From NCBI RefSeq assembly GCF_018499875.1, contig NZ_JAHBAY010000002.1:186001-250000 (forward strand): a stretch of 64,000 bases of DNA, written 5' to 3'. Below, in pieces: positions 8,597-16,779 of the stretch; positions within the stretch are counted from its first letter, which is position 1; each line of letters begins with the position of its first letter. The position numbers and the translations under genes are program-made. The notes beneath the pieces were generated by a model. It was not told the origin of the DNA. It was given only the letters and a program-made list of their open reading frames with translations, and made no database searches. Source of the DNA: Kineosporia corallincola (lineage in GTDB: Bacteria; Actinomycetota; Actinomycetes; Actinomycetales; Kineosporiaceae).

Positions 8597-9568
8597 ATGG
8601 TCGAAGGGGACCGCTACCTGCGGTGGCTGTGGGACGAGCAGAGCCGGTGGTCGCAGCGCGCCGACGAGCTGAAGGCCGGGGTCAACCGGAACCGGCGGGA
8701 CGTCCTCGTACTGGTGGTCGCGGCCGCGGTGCTGGTCACGGCCTCCGGGCCGCTGGCCGAGGTCTCTCCGTGGATCAGCCGGATCGCCGTCGGGGCCGCC
8801 CTGGTCTGCGGTTCTGCCGCTGCCCGCAAGCGGATGAGCCTCGGGCGCGACCGGCTGGCGGCCTGGACGAGAACACGCTCGGTGTCCGAGAGCCTGAAAT
8901 CGCTGACGTACACCTACCTGGCCGGCGTCGGTCCCTACCGCGGGGACGGCGCCGACGAGACGCTGAAGTCGGCTGTGTCCGAGTTGCTGCGGTCCGGCAG
9001 CGATCTGGCTGCCGGGGCCAGCACCCAGGCAGCCGTACCGCGTGACCTCCCGGCTGTGTGGGATGTCGCCTCCTACGTGACGCAGCGGGTCGATCGGCAG
9101 CGCGACGGGTACTACGAGAAGCAGTCCCGTGTCATGGGGGACCGGGCGGACCGGTTCAGCCGGATGGAGAGTCTGTTCTTCTACATCGGCGCCGTGTTGT
9201 CGGCGGTGATCCTGATCTTTCCCGGCCCCTGGCTGGCCCCGTGGGTCGCGGTGCTCACCACCGTGAGCGGAGCGGTCGCGGCCCACGCGGCGGTGCAACG
9301 GTACGGTGCCCTCCAGCTCGAATACGCACAGGCCGCGCATGAGCTGGAGCGGCTGGTCAGCTCCCGGCGGGCTCTCGGCGGCCTGACGGCCGAGCAGCTG
9401 GCCGCCGAGGACGACGGGTTCGTGGCCGCGGCCGAGAGCGTGATCTCGAACCAGAACGAGGCCTGGATGGTCAGCAGCCTGGACGCAGCCCAGACCTCCG
9501 AGAAGAAGACCAGGGAAGCGGTGACCACGGTGACGCAGCAGGCGCAGTCGGCAGCCAGGAAGGCGTGA
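8597..9568 (+). CDS. DUF4231/SLATT-like membrane protein with two 2TM units
   Basis: 323 aa. It holds two similar modules, each an amphipathic helix with charged and aromatic residues followed by a hairpin of two membrane segments. Module one has YLRWLWDEQSRWSQRADELK and TMs at about residues 35-80. Module two has YYEKQSRVMGDRADRFSRMES and TMs at about 197-240. This looks like the SLATT_3 plus SLATT_1 (DUF4231) arrangement; SLATT proteins are predicted pore-forming effectors in nucleotide-signal conflict systems. A GAGGGGG ribosome site precedes the ATG. It converges on the STAND NTPase gene (6-bp gap). I assign the family by pattern, not by search. Confidence 0.65.
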   Translation: MVEGDRYLRWLWDEQSRWSQRADELKAGVNRNRRDVLVLVVAAAVLVTASGPLAEVSPWISRIAVGAALVCGSAAARKRMSLGRDRLAAWTRTRSVSESLKSLTYTYLAGVGPYRGDGADETLKSAVSELLRSGSDLAAGASTQAAVPRDLPAVWDVASYVTQRVDRQRDGYYEKQSRVMGDRADRFSRMESLFFYIGAVLSAVILIFPGPWLAPWVAVLTTVSGAVAAHAAVQRYGALQLEYAQAAHELERLVSSRRALGGLTAEQLAAEDDGFVAAAESVISNQNEAWMVSSLDAAQTSEKKTREAVTTVTQQAQSAARKA

Positions 9569-9574
9569 CGCCGA

Positions 9575-12500
9575 TCAGCCCCACCACCCGTCCTCCGGCC
9601 GCATCCGGAACAGCACGTGGTTGCCGCCCTGGTCGCCGGCGACCAGCAGACCCGTGGGCCGGTGCACCTGTGCCCAGGCCGCGTCGAACTCCATGGGCAG
9701 CAGGCCGATCTGGCGCCCGCCGGCCCAGATCCGCACGGTCTTGTCGTCGGCGGCGGAGACCAGTAGATCCGCGCCGGCGGGGTGGGCGCATCGCACCGGC
9801 CCGGCGTGCCCTTCGAGCCAGCGCACCTGCCCGCCGGAGGTACCCCACTGGCCGATGCGGCCGTCCCATCCGGCCGAGGTGATCGGCCGGTCGGCCGGAC
9901 CGCCGGCCAGCCGGAGCACCTGGGCCCCGTGCCTCCCGTCCTGCTCGATCGCCGCGCCCCAGCCCTGCCGGAACCACCAGGTCAGCACCCGGCCGTCGGC
10001 CGTGCCGATCGCCGCGACGTGTGCGTCCCCCACCCGTTCCAGATGCGCGGCGGTCGTGGTGCACGGTTCCGGGAGCTCCAGCCGGTGCGCTCTCCCGGTC
10101 CCGGTGTCGAACAGATCGAGATGGGCGGACCCGGCCACCAGCAGCAGGCCGTCCGCCCCGGCCAGACGGACACGGCCGGGGCCGGCGGCGAGACGATGGC
10201 GCGGGCGGCCGGTGCGGACGTCCCAGACGACGACCTGACCGTCGGGGGCATCCGTCGCCACCTGGTCCGCGCCCACCGCGCAACAGTGCTCGGCCCCCGG
10301 ATGCAGCATGTCCGGAAGCGGCTGCGGTTCGCCATGATTCATCAGGTGGCGGTGAATCGTGCCGCCGTTCTCCAGCGTCACGATCACGTCGCCGACCCGG
10401 GTGGCGTCCATGCAGATGTCCCTGGCGGTCAGTACCGTGCCTCGTCTCCGGCCGGTCTCCGCCTCCACGGTGTGCAGGTAGCCGTAGGCGTCCAGCACGA
10501 CGACGGTCCGGGCGTCGTCGAAGAACTCGATCAGCTGGACGGCGTGGGAGTAGGTGTCTTCCGGTTCTGCGACGGCATCGGGTTGCGGTCGCCACACCAG
10601 CGCGACACCGTTCTGGCCGATGGAGGCCGCGAGCCTGCCGTCCGGGCTGATCGTCACGCCCTCGGTGGCGAGCCCGTGCCGCTTGGAGGCCGCGACGAGT
10701 GAACGTTCCCGCAGATCGTAGACCAGAACGATGCCGTTCATCAGGCCCGCCACGGCGATCCTGAAGTCGTCGTCCACCGCCAGGGACAAGAGCCCGATGG
10801 CGGTTTCCGTGTCGAAGCGCGGTAGCGACGGCCCGTCGGGGCGCAGATCCTCGGTCCACAGCTGCATCTCACCGCCCCGGCCGCCGGTGAGAACCCGCCG
10901 TCCCTCGGAATCGACCGCGCAGTGCCGGATCTCGTACGCCTGCTGGTGCGGGGCCCGAACCTGGGTGCCGTCGGCGAGGTCGTACCGGTGGAGCCGGCCG
11001 TCCAGGGTGCCGACCACGACCGTGGGCGATGACCTGGCTACCGAACAGGCCTGCGCCAGAACGGTCCCGGGTAGCGCGCGGGTCTCCTCCCAGCCGGGTC
11101 GCCACAGGTGGCAGGCATGGCCGTCGGTCACGGCCACCGTCTCGCCGTGGCCGAACGAGGTGTTCTGCACCCGGCCGGCCAGGGGGAGACGGACCTGGTC
11201 CAGCGCCACGGCCCGCAGCCCGTCCCACCGCCGGCGCCGGATCACGCCGTCCCGTTCCACGGTGACGATCGCCGGGGCATCGGGATCTCCGGTCACCGCG
11301 CAGCCGGACACCCGGGATCCGTGCCGGCCGAGCGAGGCCAGCCAGGTGCCGTTGCGCGCGTCCCACAGGTGGGCGGAGTTCTCGTAGGAGCCGGTCACCA
11401 GCAGCTTCGCGTCCTCGGACAGGCCGCAGCTGCTGCCGCGAGGGTGAGCCCGCAGCATCTGCTCGAGCCCCCGGGGTTCCCGGTGCGCGACGACCGGCTC
11501 CAGCCAGCGCTCGCCGTTGCCCGCCCGGCGTTCCTCCTCCTTCTTCACCCATTCCACGGCGGCCGGTGGCCCGAACCGCATGCGGCCGGCGATCTGCTGC
11601 CAGAACAGGCCCGGCCGTAACTCCAGCAGGTCCGTCTCGGCCCGTAGGGCGTCCGCGAGGTCCACCGGCAGCCCGGAGGTGTTCCCCCGGGCCCGGTTCA
11701 GTTCTGCGAGCCGGCCGGCGCACGTGCGGACCCCGCCGAACCGTCGAAAGCCCTGGTCGTCGGCCGCCTCACTGACCCCGACGGCCTCGGCCGCGCACTC
11801 CAGGTACTGCGGGTCGGTGAGCACCTCGGTCTGCCGGTCGTCCTGCCCGGAGGCGATCAGGTGCACCACGATCTGCTGGAGGGCGCGCGGGTCACCGGTC
11901 TGCCAGGTCCCGCCGGGCCGGGCCCGGCGCCAGAACATCTCGGCCAGCGACGCGTGCACCAGCGACGGGTCCTCCGCGTACGGCCGGGTTCGCGCGGCCT
12001 GATCGGTCAGCTCGCGGTGGAAGAACGACAGCAGCCCCAGGCCGTCGTCGTCGCGGGTGGTCAGGTAGGCCTGGAGGTCCGAGCGCAACAGGGCCCACAG
12101 CACCGTGGGTACCTGCGGTGGCTGCTCGTCGATCTCCTCCTGCCACCGCGCATGGCTGCGCGATCTCGCCTCGCCCATCACGGTCGCGTCGTGGGAGAGA
12201 GCGTCGAGCATCTCCTGCTCGGTCAGGCCGGCGCCGGAGGCGGCGAGCAGCCCCAGAGCCCGGCCGACGAGCGCGGGCCCGTGCGCCTTCGCCGCCGAAA
12301 GCCGCTCGTACAGGCGGGTGATCAGGGCATCCAGCTGTGGGGGAAGCCCCGCGGGAACCTGCTGTGAGGTCCAGGTGCCGGCCTCCTGCACGGCCAGACG
12401 CATCCACAACGGACGGCCCTCGACCGCGAACGCGTCCAGAAGTGGGCCGGCCTGCCCGGGCTGGAGGGTCCGGCCGGTCTCACCGAGCCACCGGCGCAGC

Positions 12501-13852
12501 AACCGAGCGCCGTCGGACCGCGACAGTCCGGTCAGTCGCAGGTGCTGGTGCTGGCGCGACGAGCCGCGCAGAGATCGGGCGTCGCGGGTGCTGAGCACGA
12601 TCCGGACGTGGCGGGGCAGCGGGTCGGGAAGCCAGAGCAGGTCGTGCGGACGGTGGACGTCCGACAGCTGGTCCAGAGCGTCGATGTACAGGCGGACCGG
12701 GCGGTCCGCCTGCTCCAGCAGCTCGTGGAAGGCCTCGACCGTCTTGTCGTAGGTCACCAGCGGTCGGCTCTTCCCGCCGAGGCCGACGGCGAGCTCGTGC
12801 ACCAGATCCTTCAGCACACTCAGCAGGTCACTGGTGCGCGGGCCGGTCCCCAGCAGGCGCAGGACGGTCAGGGTGCCCGGTGACCGCGAGCTCGCGCACG
12901 CAGCCGTGATCAGCGCGGTCTTACCCGTGCCCGCCTCGCCGTCCACCGTCATCAGACCGGGGCCCGGCTCGTCGGCGAACGCGGCCAGCCGGGCGAGCTC
13001 CCGGCCGCGGGCGACCAGGTCCGGGCCGGTGCCGGGGCCGGTGCCGGGCACGGCGACGAGGGCGGGAACGGTGGCCCCGGTCGCGAGCGTGTGCTCGATG
13101 CGCTCGAGGAACCAGGTGTGGACGATACCGGCGACCGCTTCGGGGGTGGTCGCCGGGTCTCTGTCGAAGACCTGACCGGGGTCCACCCGAGCGCGCACGT
13201 ACTCGTCGAGCTCCCAGGCAGGGGCGTCGCCGGCGGCGTTCATCACGGCGAACATCCCCGGTGCCGGGCCCTCGGCGGGCAGGGCGGCATCGACCTCCTG
13301 CTCGGTCGCCGAACGCCGGTAACGGCCGCGGTCGCGCGGATCCAGGTTCTGCGAGGCGTGTGCGAAGGCCTGGTGCAGCGTCTCTTCCGTCTGCCGCCAG
13401 GCCTCCCGGTTCTGCTCAGGGCCGGTGCGTGGCATCAGCCGGTAGGCGTGAGGCAGTGCGTTGAGGTCCAGCTGGTACCAGCGGTCCACCAGCAGACGTT
13501 CGTGGCCGGTGAAGTGCCCGCGCAACCGCTCCATGTCGGCGTGCGGCACCGTGGTGGGGACCGGGAGCCAGCCGCGACGGCGGGCACCGAGGTAGAGGAA
13601 GTTCAGTTCCGGTGACGCCTGGCGGCACCGCTCCACCTCGCCGAGGCAGACATCCATGGTGCGCTGGTCGTGCGATGCCTGCGGGCTGATGCCCCAGCGC
13701 AGGTCGACCGGCTGGAAGTGCACACCCCGCCGGGCGCATTCGCGGGCCAGGGGATCGAAGGCCAGACGGCGCAGCTGCCGGCGTTCGGCCGCGATCTGCT
13801 CGGTGAAGGGGGAACTGACGAACACCCGGAACGTGCGGGCCAGCATGGGCAC
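9575..13852 (-). CDS. STAND-type NTPase: DUF4062-like N-terminus, P-loop domain, WD40 C-terminus
   Basis: 1425 aa. The start is GTG 13852, supported by GGAGGAG 8 nt upstream. Residues about 7-100 (TFRVFVSSPFTEQIAAERRQ, DLRWGIS, CLGEVERC) match the DUF4062 domain found at the head of NACHT/WD proteins such as TEP1 and NWD1. Walker A GEAGTGKT is at about 305-312 and Walker B LYIDALDQL at about 388-396, followed by helical winged-helix-like regions. From about residue 860 on there are WD40-like blades, e.g. LLVTGSYENSAHLWD, RRVLTGGRGGEMQLW, LLVSAADDKTVRIW. Such proteins oligomerise on sensing a ligand. No catalytic effector domain is recognisable, so the output may come from the DUF4062 region or a partner. 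Confidence 0.85.
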   Translation of the reverse strand: MPMLARTFRVFVSSPFTEQIAAERRQLRRLAFDPLARECARRGVHFQPVDLRWGISPQASHDQRTMDVCLGEVERCRQASPELNFLYLGARRRGWLPVPTTVPHADMERLRGHFTGHERLLVDRWYQLDLNALPHAYRLMPRTGPEQNREAWRQTEETLHQAFAHASQNLDPRDRGRYRRSATEQEVDAALPAEGPAPGMFAVMNAAGDAPAWELDEYVRARVDPGQVFDRDPATTPEAVAGIVHTWFLERIEHTLATGATVPALVAVPGTGPGTGPDLVARGRELARLAAFADEPGPGLMTVDGEAGTGKTALITAACASSRSPGTLTVLRLLGTGPRTSDLLSVLKDLVHELAVGLGGKSRPLVTYDKTVEAFHELLEQADRPVRLYIDALDQLSDVHRPHDLLWLPDPLPRHVRIVLSTRDARSLRGSSRQHQHLRLTGLSRSDGARLLRRWLGETGRTLQPGQAGPLLDAFAVEGRPLWMRLAVQEAGTWTSQQVPAGLPPQLDALITRLYERLSAAKAHGPALVGRALGLLAASGAGLTEQEMLDALSHDATVMGEARSRSHARWQEEIDEQPPQVPTVLWALLRSDLQAYLTTRDDDGLGLLSFFHRELTDQAARTRPYAEDPSLVHASLAEMFWRRARPGGTWQTGDPRALQQIVVHLIASGQDDRQTEVLTDPQYLECAAEAVGVSEAADDQGFRRFGGVRTCAGRLAELNRARGNTSGLPVDLADALRAETDLLELRPGLFWQQIAGRMRFGPPAAVEWVKKEEERRAGNGERWLEPVVAHREPRGLEQMLRAHPRGSSCGLSEDAKLLVTGSYENSAHLWDARNGTWLASLGRHGSRVSGCAVTGDPDAPAIVTVERDGVIRRRRWDGLRAVALDQVRLPLAGRVQNTSFGHGETVAVTDGHACHLWRPGWEETRALPGTVLAQACSVARSSPTVVVGTLDGRLHRYDLADGTQVRAPHQQAYEIRHCAVDSEGRRVLTGGRGGEMQLWTEDLRPDGPSLPRFDTETAIGLLSLAVDDDFRIAVAGLMNGIVLVYDLRERSLVAASKRHGLATEGVTISPDGRLAASIGQNGVALVWRPQPDAVAEPEDTYSHAVQLIEFFDDARTVVVLDAYGYLHTVEAETGRRRGTVLTARDICMDATRVGDVIVTLENGGTIHRHLMNHGEPQPLPDMLHPGAEHCCAVGADQVATDAPDGQVVVWDVRTGRPRHRLAAGPGRVRLAGADGLLLVAGSAHLDLFDTGTGRAHRLELPEPCTTTAAHLERVGDAHVAAIGTADGRVLTWWFRQGWGAAIEQDGRHGAQVLRLAGGPADRPITSAGWDGRIGQWGTSGGQVRWLEGHAGPVRCAHPAGADLLVSAADDKTVRIWAGGRQIGLLPMEFDAAWAQVHRPTGLLVAGDQGGNHVLFRMRPEDGWWG

Positions 13853-13966
13853 GGGGCGAACTCCTCCGTCGGTGACCGGGCTCCCGGAACCTTCCGGTCG
13901 CCTGATCCGAACGGTACGTCGAGGATGTCGCGGTCGCGCTGCCGGAGGGTCGTGGACGAGGGGTTC

Positions 13967-14245
13967 TCAGTCCACCGGGCGAAGGACGCCCAGGCCGAGC
14001 ACGGTGGGAAGATCAGGGAGCTCGGGAAGGTCGGAAGGGCGCACGCGGCGGCGGAAGAGCTTGCGGAGGCGGCCCTTCCTGCCCTCCACGGTGGGGGAGA
14101 GGGCCGAGAGGATCTCGCGGTCGACGGCGGTTGGTCCGGTGGGAAATTCCTGCTCGATGTAAGCCTCTACCAGCCGCCAGCTCTCGCGGGTGGAGGCCAT
14201 GGCGGTCAGGCGGTGTGCCGCCGGGCCCGGAAGGTGTTCCTGCAT
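13967..14245 (-). CDS. Small hypothetical protein upstream of the STAND gene
   Basis: 92 aa, same strand as the STAND NTPase and 114 bp ahead of it. The codons show the strong G/C third-position bias of the genome, which supports real coding. The centre reads AYIEQEFPTGPTAVDREIL and is followed by a basic stretch GRKGRLRKLFRRRVRPS and a Pro/Leu-rich tail. No membrane segment or known motif is visible, and no convincing ribosome site precedes the ATG. A second in-frame ATG lies at codon 16. Possibly an accessory to the STAND protein; function unknown. Confidence 0.55.
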   Translation of the reverse strand: MQEHLPGPAAHRLTAMASTRESWRLVEAYIEQEFPTGPTAVDREILSALSPTVEGRKGRLRKLFRRRVRPSDLPELPDLPTVLGLGVLRPVD

Positions 14246-14371
14246 GGAAAAAAGTCTGCCGGAGAGGTTTGAAACTCGGGCAGGAATGGAAAAGTAATGG
14301 GTCCCCTCTTCTGGGGGTGACCTGGCAGAACCCGGCGACCGGGTGCGTCACCGGGCCCTGCCGGGCCGGGA

Positions 14372-14671
14372 TCAGCGAGCCTCGCAGGCCACGCCGTCCT
14401 TGTCGCGGTCGAGCTTGGTGTTGGCGTTGTAGATCTTGGTGCGGACCGGGATCAGCCTGGTGGCGACCGGGGCGGTCTTACCGCGCACCTTGTCCTTGGC
14501 GCCCTTCTTGCGCAGGCCGTGCTCGTAGTCCTGGTGCAGGGCGGTGCAGTTCTTGTACTTCTTCGCCGCCGCCGCGGGGGCGATGGTTCCGGCCTCGGCG
14601 GCACTCGCGCCGGCCAGGCCGAGCATGCTCAGGCACAGAGCGGTGACACTGATTGTTGCAATGCGCTTCAT
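14372..14671 (-). CDS. Secreted excalibur calcium-binding domain protein
   Basis: 99 aa. A signal peptide (MKRIATISVTALCLSMLGLAG, cleavage near ASA-AEA) is followed by a short mature protein with YKNCTALHQDYEHGL and the terminal DRDKDGVACEA motif. The DxDxDGxxCE signature is the excalibur domain, thought to bind calcium at the cell surface. The frame is open further upstream, but only ATG 14671 gives the signal peptide. It is divergent from the sensor kinase gene, 116 bp apart. Confidence 0.9.
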   Translation of the reverse strand: MKRIATISVTALCLSMLGLAGASAAEAGTIAPAAAAKKYKNCTALHQDYEHGLRKKGAKDKVRGKTAPVATRLIPVRTKIYNANTKLDRDKDGVACEAR

Positions 14672-14730
14672 GGCGGTGACAGTAGGGCAACCTCGCGCGC
14701 CCGCGGGGGCGAACGGGAAAGTCGTGACCA

Positions 14731-14747
14731 GGGTCCTGGGTGGACCC
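14731..14747. promoter_or_regulatory. Inverted repeat upstream of sensor kinase
   Basis: GGGTCC and GGACCC arms around a 5-nt spacer, located about 30-45 bp before the -10-like element of the kinase gene and between two divergent genes. The position fits a regulator site, possibly for the downstream response regulator. Six-base arms can occur by chance in GC-rich DNA. Confidence 0.35.
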
Positions 14748-14775
14748 GCACGGGACACAACCGCCCACCGTCCCC

Positions 14776-14781
14776 TACCGT
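14776..14781 (+). promoter_or_regulatory. -10 element TACCGT of a leaderless sensor-kinase transcript
   Basis: TACCGT ends 6 nt before the GTG at 14788 and there is no Shine-Dalgarno. A GGGACA hexamer lies about 18 bp upstream of it as a weak -35. The spacing predicts transcription starting at or next to the GTG. Confidence 0.5.
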
Positions 14782-14787
14782 CCTGCC

Positions 14788-16059
14788 GTGAGCACACCGG
14801 ACGGCCGCCGGCCCGATCTCAAGCTGTCCGGCCGGCTGGCCCTCGACCGCGCCGTCGCCGCCCTGGAACAGCTGATCGGCGGGATCACCACCGGCTCGCT
14901 CGCGCTCCTGGTGTCGTTCCTGGTCCTGGTCACGGCCGTGCTCTGCGTGGCCGGCGTGGGACTCCTGCTGGCCCCCGTCGTCCTCCAGTTCGTGCACCAG
15001 GTGGCCGGCCGGGAACGCGCCCGGCTGACCCGGTGGGGCGCACCCGTTCTCGGCCCGGGCGAGCAGATCGTGGACCTGCGCGCCGCACTGGCCGACCCGA
15101 CCACCCGCCGCGAGCTGGCCTGGCTTCCGGTGCACGCCTCGCTCGGCCTGCTGCTCGGCCTCGTCGGTCTGCTGCTGCCGCTGTTCGCGGTGCGCGACGC
15201 CACTTTTCCGCTGTACTACCCCCTGCTGCCCGAGGGCTACGCCGGGGCCTCGGTGTCGATCGGCGAGCTCGCCGACATCCGGACCTGGCCGATGGTGCTC
15301 GTCGTGTTCATGATGGGCCTGGGCTGGACCGCGGTCATCATCGGCCTGACCCCCGCGATGGCCCGCCTCCAGGCCCGCCCGGGACGCCGGCTGCTGGCCC
15401 CGCCACCCGGCACCGACCTGACCGGCCGGATCGCCGAGCTCACCTCCTCGCGCGCGGCCGCCCTCGACGCCCACGCCACCGAGCTGCGCCGCATCGAGCG
15501 CTCGCTGCACGACGGCACACAGAACCGCATCGTCGCCGTCACCATGCTGCTCGGCACCGCCCGCCGTGCCCTGGCCCGCGACGACCGGGCCGCCGCCGAG
15601 CAGGTTCTCGCCCAGGCCCAGGACGCCGCCGAGGACGCGCTCGCCGAGCTGCGGGGCGTGGTGCGCAGCATCCTGCCGCCGGTGATCGAGGACCGCGGCC
15701 TGGCCGGTGCGCTGTCGGGACTGGCCGCCAACTGCGGGGTTCCGACGGCGGTGGACGTCGACGTGCCCGGGCGCTGCCCCGCCTCCACCGAGGCCACGGC
15801 CTACTTCGTGGTGGCCGAGGCACTGACCAACGTGGCCAGGCATTCTGGGGCCGGTTCGGCCACTGTTAGGCTGCGCCGCCGTGACGCGCGACTGCTGATC
15901 GAGATCACCGACGACGGCCGCGGCGGGGCCGACGAGTCCAACGGCTCCGGGCTGGCGGGCCTGCGCCGGCGGGTCGAGGCCCACGACGGCAGCGTGGTGG
16001 TGAGCAGTCCCGCGGGTGGACCTACGGTGCTGAAAGTGGAGTTGCTGTGCGGATCGTGA
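14788..16059 (+). CDS. NarL-type two-component sensor histidine kinase
   Basis: 423 aa from GTG 14788. Four membrane helices lie at about residues 35-70, 115-135 and 168-190 (the first region holds a pair), then a HisKA_3 dimerisation domain with ELRRIERSLHDGTQNRI (phospho-acceptor His about 241) and a HATPase_c domain with VVAEALTNVARHSGA and the G-box DDGRGG. The family autophosphorylates on His and passes phosphate to a LuxR-type regulator. It overlaps the next gene, its probable partner, by 13 nt. The short extracellular loops suggest sensing in or near the membrane. The longer frame (ATG 14740) would include the promoter-like sequence, so I prefer 14788. Confidence 0.9.
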   Translation: MSTPDGRRPDLKLSGRLALDRAVAALEQLIGGITTGSLALLVSFLVLVTAVLCVAGVGLLLAPVVLQFVHQVAGRERARLTRWGAPVLGPGEQIVDLRAALADPTTRRELAWLPVHASLGLLLGLVGLLLPLFAVRDATFPLYYPLLPEGYAGASVSIGELADIRTWPMVLVVFMMGLGWTAVIIGLTPAMARLQARPGRRLLAPPPGTDLTGRIAELTSSRAAALDAHATELRRIERSLHDGTQNRIVAVTMLLGTARRALARDDRAAAEQVLAQAQDAAEDALAELRGVVRSILPPVIEDRGLAGALSGLAANCGVPTAVDVDVPGRCPASTEATAYFVVAEALTNVARHSGAGSATVRLRRRDARLLIEITDDGRGGADESNGSGLAGLRRRVEAHDGSVVVSSPAGGPTVLKVELLCGS

Positions 16060-16703
16060 TCGCCGAGGACGACGCCCTGCTGCGCGAGGGCCTGGCGTCG
16101 TTGCTGCGGGCGGAAGGCCTGGACGTGGTCGCCACGGCGCCCGGGCCGGAACAGTTCCTGACCGCGGTGGACGAGCAGCGACCGGACGTGGCCATCGTCG
16201 ACGTGCGGATGCCGCCGACCCACACCGACGAGGGCATCGTCGCGGCGGTCGAGGCCCGTCGCCGGCACCCGGACCTGGCGGTGCTGGTGCTGTCGGCCTA
16301 CGTGGAGCAGTCGTTCGCCACCGACCTGCTGGCCGGCGGCGCGCACCGGCTGGGCTACCTGCTGAAGGAGCGGGTCGGCCGGGTGGAGGAGTTCCTGGAG
16401 GCGCTCGGCCGGGTGGCCGAGGGCGGCACGGCCATCGACCCGGAGGTGGTGGCCCAGCTGATGACCCGGCACCGGTCCGATCCGGGGATGGAGCGGCTCA
16501 GCCCCCGCGAGCGCGAGGTGCTGGCGCTGATGGCCGAGGGCCTGGGCAACACCGCGATCGCGGCGAAGCTCGTGGTCACCGACGGGGCCGTGCACAAGCA
16601 CATCCGCAGCATCTTCGCCAAGCTCGACCTGGCGCCCACGGACCACACGGACCGCCGGGTGGTCGCCGTCCTCAAATATCTGGAGAACGGCGACCGGCGC
16701 TGA
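16047..16703 (+). CDS. NarL/LuxR-type response regulator
   Basis: 218 aa. The receiver domain has acidic residues in IVIAEDDALL and the phospho-acceptor Asp in AIVDVRMPP (about residue 52), with the switch lysine in YLLKERVGR. The C-terminal LuxR helix-turn-helix is LSPREREVLALMAEGLGNTAIAAKL. The start overlaps the kinase gene by 13 nt, so the two form a coupled pair. Targets are unknown; the divergent excalibur gene and the following sigma gene are candidates. Confidence 0.93.
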   Translation: MRIVIAEDDALLREGLASLLRAEGLDVVATAPGPEQFLTAVDEQRPDVAIVDVRMPPTHTDEGIVAAVEARRRHPDLAVLVLSAYVEQSFATDLLAGGAHRLGYLLKERVGRVEEFLEALGRVAEGGTAIDPEVVAQLMTRHRSDPGMERLSPREREVLALMAEGLGNTAIAAKLVVTDGAVHKHIRSIFAKLDLAPTDHTDRRVVAVLKYLENGDRR

Positions 16704-16729
16704 ACTTTCTGTCATCCGGGTGCCCGGCG

Positions 16730-16769
16730 TTCCGTCGTCGTCCGTGAGGCACAACCATGGACGACGGAA
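16730..16769 (+). promoter_or_regulatory. 10-bp perfect inverted repeat overlapping the sigma-gene ribosome site
   Basis: TTCCGTCGTC (16730-16739) and GACGACGGAA (16760-16769) are perfect inverted arms with a 20-nt spacer, ending 10 nt before the ATG at 16780. The right arm contains the GGAA of the likely Shine-Dalgarno. In RNA the hairpin could hide the ribosome site; as DNA it could be an operator. Confidence 0.5.
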
Positions 16770-16779
16770 GCGGTACGAG

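Noticed and set aside
9782-12883. Several plus-strand open frames of 110-300 aa
   Set aside because: All are opposite the STAND gene, whose Walker and WD40 motifs make the minus strand the coding one.
14376-15984. Minus-strand frame of 438 aa opposite the first sensor kinase
   Set aside because: It starts inside the kinase shadow and lacks motifs. The plus strand encodes a complete kinase with H, N and G boxes.
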